A stretch of 8,335 nt of DNA from Acidobacteriaceae bacterium. GTDB lineage: Bacteria > Acidobacteriota > Terriglobia > Terriglobales > Acidobacteriaceae. Positions 1 to 5,348 of this stretch are shown one piece after another; the first letter of the stretch is position 1, and each line of letters opens with the position of its first letter. The stretch covers positions 5,006 through 13,340 of the forward strand of contig PKYX01000076.1 in the NCBI GenBank assembly GCA_003132825.1, written 5' to 3'. The translations under genes and the position numbers were made by a program. The notes under the pieces were generated by a model that ran no database searches, was not told where the DNA came from, and saw only the letters and a program-made list of their open reading frames with translations.

Positions 1-1250
1 GCTCGCAGCACTGAACCTTCCACCACCGCATCAACGTTGAGCGTTTTCGCGATTTCAGGAGTCGGTGGGCGATGCTCGCCTTTGAACTGCATCGCTGAGC
101 CGCGCGAGATTACGCGGAGCTGGCTGATGATCGCCAGGTCTGTCGTCAATTCGTCGGTCATTCCCTCGGCGAAATAATCCTGGCTGGGGTCGCCCGAGTA
201 ATTGTCGAGTGGAAGCACGGCAATGGACCGGATGGCGGGAGGAAGGATTTCCGTCCCCGGCCCGCGGGGCTCCGTGTGCAACCACCCGAAATGGATAACC
301 AGATACACCACCAATCCCATGAAGATTGCCAGACCGGCCGCTGCCGGCCATCTCCGCGCAGGGGATGCGCCGGTGCTGATCTTGTAAAGACCGGCGGCCC
401 CGGACGAAGCGGCCAACCCGCCCAGGCTGGCACGTACATCCGCGGCGGAGCCGGAACGATCCTCAACAGATTTGGCCAGCAGGCGCTGTAGCAGCAGCGT
501 CAACCCTTGAGGAATATCGTTGTCGAGATCGGGAGGATCGCGGAGGACGGCGGAGAAGGTTTCCACCGTTGATGGTTTCCGGAACGGATGCCGCGCGCCC
601 GCCATCTCAGCCAGAACTACGCCGAAGGAAAACAGATCCGAACGTACATCGAGCGGCAAGCCCTTCAACTGTTCCGGCGACATGTAGTCGGGCGTGCCCA
701 GAATTGTTCCGGGCGCGGTCAATTGCAGGCTTGTGAGATCGCGGGTGGCATCGCCGGCCTGGGGCAGATCCCCCACTCGCTTGGCCAGACCGAAGTCCAT
801 GACTTTCACGTGACCTTGTTGAGTCAGCATGATATTGGAGGGCTTGAGGTCACGGTGCAGAATCCCCCGCTCGTGGGCTTCCTGCAGTGCCTCGGCGATC
901 TCGCCAGCCAAACGAAGCGTTTCCGGGAGAGACATGCGGCCCTTCCGCAGCCGGTGATCGAGGGTTTCTCCGGCAACGTATTCCATCACCAGGAACACCG
1001 CATCCGGTCCTTCGCCTATTTCGAAGATTTTGCAAATGTAGGGATGATCCAGTGCGGCGACCGCCATCGCCTCACGGCGGAGACGTTCCTGTGCTTGCCG
1101 GTCAGCTGCCAAGGCGGGCGGCAGCAGCTTAATGGCGACTTGACGATCCAGCCGTGGATCTCGCGCCTGGAACACAACTCCCATGCCGCCCTCGCCGATG
1201 AGCGCAACGATCTCGTAGGGACCAAGTCGAGAGCCGACAGCTAGGGTCAT
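1..1250 (-). CDS. Membrane Ser/Thr protein kinase with TolB-like domain (3' part beyond the window)
   Basis: This is an open reading frame that I translated from the reverse strand. It starts with ATG at 1250-1248 and continues without a stop for 416 codons to the left edge, so the gene is partial. It encodes a Hanks-type (PknB-like) kinase that transfers phosphate from ATP to Ser/Thr. Visible motifs are the Gly loop GEGGMG at residues 19-24, the ATP lysine K41 in VAIK, E60 of helix C, the catalytic HRDLKPSN at 132-139, DFG at 152-154, SPE at 191-193 and D205 in the RSDLFSFG block. All catalytic residues are present. A single membrane span lies at about 304-324. Beyond it, about 340-416, is a TolB/FlgO-like segment (SIAVLPLDNYSGD, FAEGMTDEL, DAVVEGSVLR), usually followed in this family by TPRs, which would lie outside the window. 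An in-frame TAG upstream fixes this ATG as the first possible one; no clear Shine-Dalgarno is seen. It lies 93 bases downstream of the permease on the same strand. Confidence 0.93.
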   Translation of the reverse strand, partial: MTLAVGSRLGPYEIVALIGEGGMGVVFQARDPRLDRQVAIKLLPPALAADRQAQERLRREAMAVAALDHPYICKIFEIGEGPDAVFLVMEYVAGETLDHRLRKGRMSLPETLRLAGEIAEALQEAHERGILHRDLKPSNIMLTQQGHVKVMDFGLAKRVGDLPQAGDATRDLTSLQLTAPGTILGTPDYMSPEQLKGLPLDVRSDLFSFGVVLAEMAGARHPFRKPSTVETFSAVLRDPPDLDNDIPQGLTLLLQRLLAKSVEDRSGSAADVRASLGGLAASSGAAGLYKISTGASPARRWPAAAGLAIFMGLVVYLVIHFGWLHTEPRGPGTEILPPAIRSIAVLPLDNYSGDPSQDYFAEGMTDELTTDLAIISQLRVISRGSAMQFKGEHRPPTPEIAKTLNVDAVVEGSVLR

Positions 1251-1254
1251 ATGC

Positions 1255-1282
1255 GTTGCAGGGATCTTACGCTAGTTGCAGG
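1255..1282 (-). promoter_or_regulatory. 8-bp direct repeat pair upstream of kinase start, possible operator
   Basis: On the minus strand the octamer CCTGCAAC occurs twice, at 1282-1275 and 1262-1255. The start-to-start distance is exactly 20 bp, about two helical turns, and the second copy ends 4 bases before the ATG of the left kinase. Such phased direct repeats can be binding sites for a dimeric regulator, but the site is short and could be chance. I found no convincing -35/-10 pair in the same 93-base gap. Confidence 0.25.
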
Positions 1283-1333
1283 AGGGGGCAGCGCATCCTC
1301 GCGGCATTCGACACCGCAGAGGGTTTTGACGGA

Positions 1334-1361
1334 GCTCTGCGCGCTATTCAACGCGCAGAGC
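1334..1361 (-). terminator. Perfect 10-bp hairpin spanning the permease stop codon
   Basis: The arms GCTCTGCGCG (1334-1343) and CGCGCAGAGC (1352-1361) are exact reverse complements around an 8-base loop. The loop contains the TAG stop of the permease (1346-1344). The stem is GC-rich and stable. No T-tract follows it on the minus strand, so it is not a classical intrinsic terminator. It may instead act as a 3'-end stabiliser, an attenuator between permease and kinase, or a factor-assisted terminator. The structure is directly visible; its role is inferred. Confidence 0.5.
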
Positions 1362-3881
1362 CTGGACGGGGTTGATGGATGCGGCGCGGCGAGCGGGGAT
1401 CATACCCGCAATGCACGCGGCGACGACCAGAACGACGATAGCTACCGCCATGACGCCTAAGTCAACACTCGCGATCTCGTAGAGCTGCGCCTTGACATAG
1501 CGGACACAGAGCATGGCGACCGGCGCACCAACGATGAGACCGAGGAACGCCTGCGTCATGGCGCCGCGCATCACCATGCCGATGACGCGTGTGCGTTCGG
1601 CGCCGAGGGCCATGCGGATGCCGATTTCCGAGGTGCGACGGACGACGGTGTACGCCGTGACGCCGTAGAGTCCGATCGTGGCCAGCAGAAGTGCCAGACC
1701 CCCGAAGAGCGAAGTCAACTGCGCGATCATCCGGTTGTCGTTGAACCGGTCGGCAATCTGCTGGTCGAAGGTCTGGAACTTGACGATCGTCAGGTTTGGA
1801 TTGATCCCGGAGAGTGTGCGCTGCGCAAGCTTCTCCATGTCGTTCATCGGGCGATCGGCCTCGATGACGATGGCGCCGGCATAGAGGGAGATATCGGTGG
1901 CGATCGGCGTCTTGTCGCTGGTCGGACGCTGCGTGATGGGCACAAAGAACATGGCGTGATCTTTCCACTGAACCGACGTATACGTGGTGTCGTCGACCAC
2001 ACCGACGACCTCGAAATCTCCCGCGCTTTGCGGGCCCGGCGAACCAATCCGGTGGCCGATGGGATTTTCACCAGGTTTGAAGAACTGCTTCACGAATTCC
2101 TTGTTGATCACGGCCACCGGAGGCGCAGAAAACAGGTCCTGCGGCAGGAAGCCGCGTCCCATCAGCACATGCGTGCCGACAGAGTCGAAGTACTCGGCAT
2201 TGCTTTTGACAAAAGACGCGCCCTTGTTCAGATCGGGCTCGCCCTCGACCTGCATGCTGGTGCTCCAGTTGTTTTCTTCCATGGGCGTGTACGTAGCGAT
2301 GCCCACTTTCACGATTCCCGGAATCCCGTGGAACTGGGCCTCGAGGGTCCGATAAAGCGACTCAACCTGCGTTGTGGCGTATCCGGCGGCCTGCGGGTTG
2401 ATGTGAATGATGTAACGGTTCTTCGAGTCGAGGTGCATGTTGGAGGTCTCGAGCTTGTTGAGGCTCTGCGCAAACAAGCCGGCGCCGACGAGGAGCACCA
2501 GGGAGAGCGACGCCTGCACGACGACCAGGCCGCGCTGCAAGAGGGATGCTCCCGAGGCGACGGTGCGCGAACCCGAGCGCAGCGCTTCGGCCGGCTGCGC
2601 CTGGGCGGCGATCCAGGCCGGCGCTACGCCGAACAGGATGCCGGTGAGGAGCGAAAGGCCAAAAGCAAAGCCGATCACCAGGGGTGCGGGAGCCGCATGG
2701 ATGGGAATGTTCTGCGCTCCGGGAAAGGCCATCGCCAGCAGCATGTGAGCTCCGGCGTACGCCACGGCCAGGCCGACGATGCCCCCGAGTCCGGCGAGTA
2801 GAACGCTTTCTGTGAGCAATTGGCGGATGATGTGGCTACGTTGCGCGCCTAAAGCAGTGCGCACGCACATCTCCCCCCGCCGGCTCATGCTGCGCACCAG
2901 CTGCAGATTGGCGATGTTGGCGCAGGCAACGAGAAGAACAAGAGCGGCGACCCAGGTGAGGAGATGCAGTTGCGACTTGGCGTTGTCCTGTAACTGCTGG
3001 ATGCCGGCGCCTCCCGGTGTGAGCACAACATGGGTGCGACCAAGAAATGTCTTTGCACGTTCGTTCGAAAACACTTTGAAGGTAGAGAACTGCTGATGAA
3101 GCAGGGTACTGGCCTTCGCTTGAACGGCGGAGAGCGAGACGCCCGGCTTGACCCGGCCGACGACGTAGACCCATTCAACTTCAGGATCGTGCACGTAGGG
3201 AACGCTGAAGATCACCGCCATCGACTCGAGCGGCAAATAGAAATTGGGCGGGTTGCTGGTAAGCCGATCGCCGAAGTAGCCCTTGGGTGCGATGCCGATA
3301 ATGGTGACCGGCTGCGTGTTGATGCGGAACGTGCTTCCGACGACACCGGGATCCGAGCCGTAGTCGTGCGCCCACGTGTCGTAGCTCATGACGGCGGTAA
3401 AAGGGGCTCCCTTGGCATCGTCCGCGTCGGTGAAGAAGAGGCCGGCGGCGGGCTGAAGTCCAAAGGTGCGGAAGTAGTTGCCCGAGACAAATTCGCCCAT
3501 CACCGATTTTGCGACCGCCTGCGGGCCTTCGCGACGCGCTGTCAGCGGCCGATAATCGAATCCGGATTCCACCGCCGCCAGTTCGTCAAACTCCGGCAGG
3601 TCCTTTTTGAACATGAGATACGACTCGGTCGAAAACAGAGAGTAGTCGCCACTCTCGTTGTAGCCGGAGTTGACGCAGCAATCGTCAGTGTCGCCGATGC
3701 GGACGAGGGTCTTGGGATCGGTAACGGGCAGATTGCGCAGGAGGACGGCGTTCACCAGCGTGAAGATGGCCGCATTGGCGCCGATGCCGAGAGCCAGGGT
3801 GAGAATGACGGTGATGGTGAAGCCCGGCGTCTTGCGGAACTGGCGAAATGCGTAGGTAAGATCCTGGATCAAAACCCTCAT
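1344..3881 (-). CDS. ADOP-family (MacB/FtsX-like) ABC-type permease
   Basis: The product is an 845-residue inner-membrane protein with the duplicated MacB/FtsX layout of the acidobacterial duplicated orphan permeases. Visible in order are: an N-terminal membrane helix at about 21-47 (FTITVILTLALGIGANAAIF); a first extracytoplasmic MacB-type core domain of about 50-300; an FtsX-type unit with helices at about 305-326, 355-385 and 400-422 and a coupling segment RTALGAQR near 341-348; a helix at about 452-471 opening the second half; a second extracytoplasmic domain of about 475-715; and a C-terminal FtsX unit with helices near 724-743, 775-796 and 806-828 and the coupling segment EIGIRMALGAERTR. 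The ending INPVQALRVE is typical. I chose the ATG at 3881 because GGGGGG lies 4 bases upstream; an in-frame TTG at 3899 would add only six residues. No MacB ATPase is adjacent, so transport activity is unproven. In the MacB family such proteins move substrates from the periplasm or work mechanically on envelope partners; the substrate here is unknown. Confidence 0.93.
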   Translation of the reverse strand: MRVLIQDLTYAFRQFRKTPGFTITVILTLALGIGANAAIFTLVNAVLLRNLPVTDPKTLVRIGDTDDCCVNSGYNESGDYSLFSTESYLMFKKDLPEFDELAAVESGFDYRPLTARREGPQAVAKSVMGEFVSGNYFRTFGLQPAAGLFFTDADDAKGAPFTAVMSYDTWAHDYGSDPGVVGSTFRINTQPVTIIGIAPKGYFGDRLTSNPPNFYLPLESMAVIFSVPYVHDPEVEWVYVVGRVKPGVSLSAVQAKASTLLHQQFSTFKVFSNERAKTFLGRTHVVLTPGGAGIQQLQDNAKSQLHLLTWVAALVLLVACANIANLQLVRSMSRRGEMCVRTALGAQRSHIIRQLLTESVLLAGLGGIVGLAVAYAGAHMLLAMAFPGAQNIPIHAAPAPLVIGFAFGLSLLTGILFGVAPAWIAAQAQPAEALRSGSRTVASGASLLQRGLVVVQASLSLVLLVGAGLFAQSLNKLETSNMHLDSKNRYIIHINPQAAGYATTQVESLYRTLEAQFHGIPGIVKVGIATYTPMEENNWSTSMQVEGEPDLNKGASFVKSNAEYFDSVGTHVLMGRGFLPQDLFSAPPVAVINKEFVKQFFKPGENPIGHRIGSPGPQSAGDFEVVGVVDDTTYTSVQWKDHAMFFVPITQRPTSDKTPIATDISLYAGAIVIEADRPMNDMEKLAQRTLSGINPNLTIVKFQTFDQQIADRFNDNRMIAQLTSLFGGLALLLATIGLYGVTAYTVVRRTSEIGIRMALGAERTRVIGMVMRGAMTQAFLGLIVGAPVAMLCVRYVKAQLYEIASVDLGVMAVAIVVLVVAACIAGMIPARRAASINPVQALRVE

Positions 3882-4149
3882 GCAGCCCCCCGTACACAAT
3901 GGCGCGCCTCATCGAAAAGCACGTTGCATGCCGTCTGACGATCAATCTAACATGCTTGACAGCCGATATATCCCGCTTTCTCGTGGAGCAGCAAGAGCGT
4001 GGCCTTTTGAGTGGTTGCGGGCAGTTTACCGGCAACCCGGAGAGCGCCGGGATAAACCGGCATGTTGGTGTGCGGAAAGTAGCAAAGGAAAGAAAGCAGG
4101 AGCGGTTCACCGCTTTGCTTCTTCAAAGAGCTTCGCGCCCAGGTGGGGG
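3882..4149. other. Divergent intergenic region between permease and deacetylase
   Basis: These 268 bases separate two divergently transcribed genes and should hold the promoters of both, but I see no -35/-10 pair good enough to annotate. A TTGACA hexamer stands at 3956-3961 on the plus strand without a matching -10 at 16-18 bases. An 8-bp palindrome GATATATC lies at 3965-3972. An imperfect hairpin lies at 4094-4120 (inner stem AGCGG/CCGCT with a TTCA loop, outer stem AAGCA/TGCTT). Much of the right-hand part matches a reverse-transcriptase fragment described separately. Confidence 0.6.
3965..4120 (+). pseudogene. Fragment of group II intron-encoded reverse transcriptase/maturase N-terminus
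   Basis: In the plus frame that includes codon 4031-4033, the translation reads TGNPESAGINRHVGVRKVAK followed by ERKQERFTALL, ending at 4120. From memory, R-K-x-A-K-x-x-K-x-E-R-F-T-A-L-L closely resembles the segment just before the RT0/RT1 region of group II intron-encoded proteins, where FTALLHH normally follows. Here the match stops abruptly after FTALL; the following codons give QRASRPGGG and a stop at 4151-4153. The best-supported part is 4031-4120. The extension back to about 3965 (ISRFLVEQQERGLLSGCG) is in the same frame but less certain. No RT catalytic YADD block, no maturase domain and no domain V are present in the window, so at most this is a remnant. Judged from recollection of the family, not from a search. 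Confidence 0.5.
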
Positions 4150-5121
4150 ATGATCGAACACTTGAACCGCCGGGAGTTTCTGCGTTATGCGGCCATAGGA
4201 GCGACACTGCGCCGTTTGCCGCTAGCTTCGGCACACGGCTTAGCCCCGGAAATTGCCTTCACGTTTGATGACCCAACCACCGATGGTGGGGCTAATCTGA
4301 CATGGCAGCAGGTGAACGAGCGTATTCTGGACACGCTGGTCAGTAACAAGATCAAATCCATACTCTTTGTTTGTGGTAAGCGAGTGGATAGCAATGCCGG
4401 GCGACAGCTGGTCGCCGCCTGGGATCGCGCCGATCATCTAATCGGCAATCATTCGTACTCTCATCTTTTCTTCAACGTGAGCACGGATGACGATCCAGCC
4501 GGATCCAAGAAAGTGACACTGGCCGAATTCGAAGCTGATGCTCTGAAGAACGAACCTCTGATTCAAGGCCATCTACATTTCAACCGGTTATTTCGTTATC
4601 CGTTTTTCAAGGAAGGCGACACAGCGGAGAAGCGCGACGGAATGCGCGCCTTTCTACAAGCGCATGGCTACCGCATAGGGCGGGCAACGATCGACGCGTC
4701 CGATTGGGCAATCGATGCGCGACTGGAAAAGCGGACTGAGGCGCAGCCCCACGCGGACCTGACGGGATATCGCAACTTTTTTCTGCAGCATATCTGGGAG
4801 CGTGCGCAATTCTACGACTCGCTGAGTCAGCGTGTCCTCGGGCGACCGCTGCGACATACGTTGCTCTTGCATCACGGCGGACTGAACGCCCTTTTCCTCG
4901 GTGATCTGATCGCAATGTTTCGTAGGAATGGTTGGCGGACGGTCGATGCGGAATATGCCTACGGAGATCCGGTATACGACCAGCAGCCGAAAACTTTACC
5001 GGCAGGAGAGAGCTTAGTCTGGGCTTTAGCCAAGGAAACGGGAAAGTTTGAAAAGGAGCTTAGGTATCCGGGTGAGGATGACGTGTACGAGAATCCCCGC
5101 ATGAACGCCCTGCAGTTGTAG
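4150..5121 (+). CDS. Exported polysaccharide deacetylase (CE4 / NodB homology)
   Basis: The 323-residue product should be a metal-dependent enzyme that removes acetyl groups from N-acetylated sugars of a cell-wall or exopolysaccharide polymer; the actual substrate cannot be told. The CE4 motifs appear in order: TFDD at 38-41 (catalytic base and metal Asp), HSYSH at 101-105 (metal histidines), RYPF at 149-152, DASDW at 182-186, and LLLHH at 238-242. The C-terminal stretch with YPGEDDVYENPR (306-317) is a tail I associate with one subgroup of these proteins. The N-terminus has a twin-arginine motif NRREFLR (6-12) and a possible ASA cleavage site at 26-28, suggesting Tat export. The hydrophobic region is unusually short and broken by R21-R22. 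The start at 4150 is preferred because it places RR seven residues in and has AGGTGG just upstream, although that spacing is tight. The frame stays open upstream to 3880, but that part overlaps the permease start and has no family features. Two 60-base lines (4321, 4561) count to about 42% GC against about 65% for a permease line (2641), hinting at a separate origin. Confidence 0.88.
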   Translation: MIEHLNRREFLRYAAIGATLRRLPLASAHGLAPEIAFTFDDPTTDGGANLTWQQVNERILDTLVSNKIKSILFVCGKRVDSNAGRQLVAAWDRADHLIGNHSYSHLFFNVSTDDDPAGSKKVTLAEFEADALKNEPLIQGHLHFNRLFRYPFFKEGDTAEKRDGMRAFLQAHGYRIGRATIDASDWAIDARLEKRTEAQPHADLTGYRNFFLQHIWERAQFYDSLSQRVLGRPLRHTLLLHHGGLNALFLGDLIAMFRRNGWRTVDAEYAYGDPVYDQQPKTLPAGESLVWALAKETGKFEKELRYPGEDDVYENPRMNALQL

Positions 5122-5133
5122 CAACGACGCTGC

Positions 5134-5160
5134 GGACCATCCCTTGGGTCACTCTGGTCC
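5134..5160 (+). terminator. Hairpin 12 bases after deacetylase stop, weak terminator candidate
   Basis: GGACCA (5134-5139) and TGGTCC (5155-5160) are exact inverted repeats around a 15-base loop, which itself holds CCC/GGG. The position soon after the deacetylase stop codon suits a transcript end. The stem is only 6 bp and no T-tract follows, so an intrinsic terminator is not established. Confidence 0.3.
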
Positions 5161-5189
5161 AGAAGTCCCCTTCGAGGATCGCCGTTGAT
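5155..5189 (+). repeat. Diverged intergenic repeat, copy 1
   Basis: This stretch aligns by eye with 8299-8335: 29 of 35 aligned bases agree, with one 2-base gap and a shared core CTTCGAGGA. Both copies lie on the plus strand and 3' of a gene. The sequence has no recognised identity; it may be a family of intergenic repeats or a conserved leader element of neighbouring genes. Confidence 0.5.
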
Positions 5190-5289
5190 CTCCTCCAATC
5201 CCGTTTCTGGCCAACTTCCGGTTCGCCAACCACTTTCCAATAGTCCCATCGTTCGTGACGATTACTAGCTGCTATCCCATTGTTCTCAA

Positions 5290-5318
5290 TTGACTAGCCT
5301 ACGGCTCCCCCGTAGCAT
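5290..5318 (+). promoter_or_regulatory. Sigma70-like promoter of the right-hand kinase, with dyad in spacer
   Basis: TTGACT (5290-5295; five of six consensus bases) and TAGCAT (5313-5318; four of six) are separated by exactly 17 bases. Transcription would start near 5325, giving a leader of about 24 bases before the ATG at 5349. An inverted repeat CTACGG (5299-5304) / CCGTAG (5310-5315) with a 5-base loop fills the spacer and overlaps the -10, a position where a repressor or MerR-type activator could act. The leader carries no Shine-Dalgarno sequence. Confidence 0.5.
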
Positions 5319-5348
5319 TACTGCCATTCCGGTATTCCTTTCGGCACC

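Noticed and set aside
588..1244. Long plus-strand open frame opposite the left kinase
   Set aside because: It is antisense to a reading frame with all kinase motifs in order, and its translation shows no recognisable family.
1956..2801. Long plus-strand open frame, 281 codons, within the permease gene
   Set aside because: It is antisense to the well-supported permease, in GC-rich sequence where such shadow frames are expected; the translation is low in hydrophobic order and rich in Arg/Gly/His.
3030..3938. Plus-strand open frame, 302 codons, opposite the permease N-terminal half
   Set aside because: It is fully explained as the antisense of the permease and has no independent motif or start signal.
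3956..3984. TTGACA as the -35 of a deacetylase promoter
   Set aside because: No acceptable -10 hexamer lies 16-18 bases downstream; TATATC nearby is only five bases away.
3965..3994. Minus-strand TTGCTG/TATATC as a permease promoter
   Set aside because: The -35 agrees in only three bases, the spacing is 18, and it would lie inside the putative reverse-transcriptase fragment; too weak to annotate.
3880..4149. Upstream extension of the deacetylase reading frame
   Set aside because: The extra 90 codons would overlap the permease start, lack family similarity and put the twin-arginine leader in the middle of the protein.
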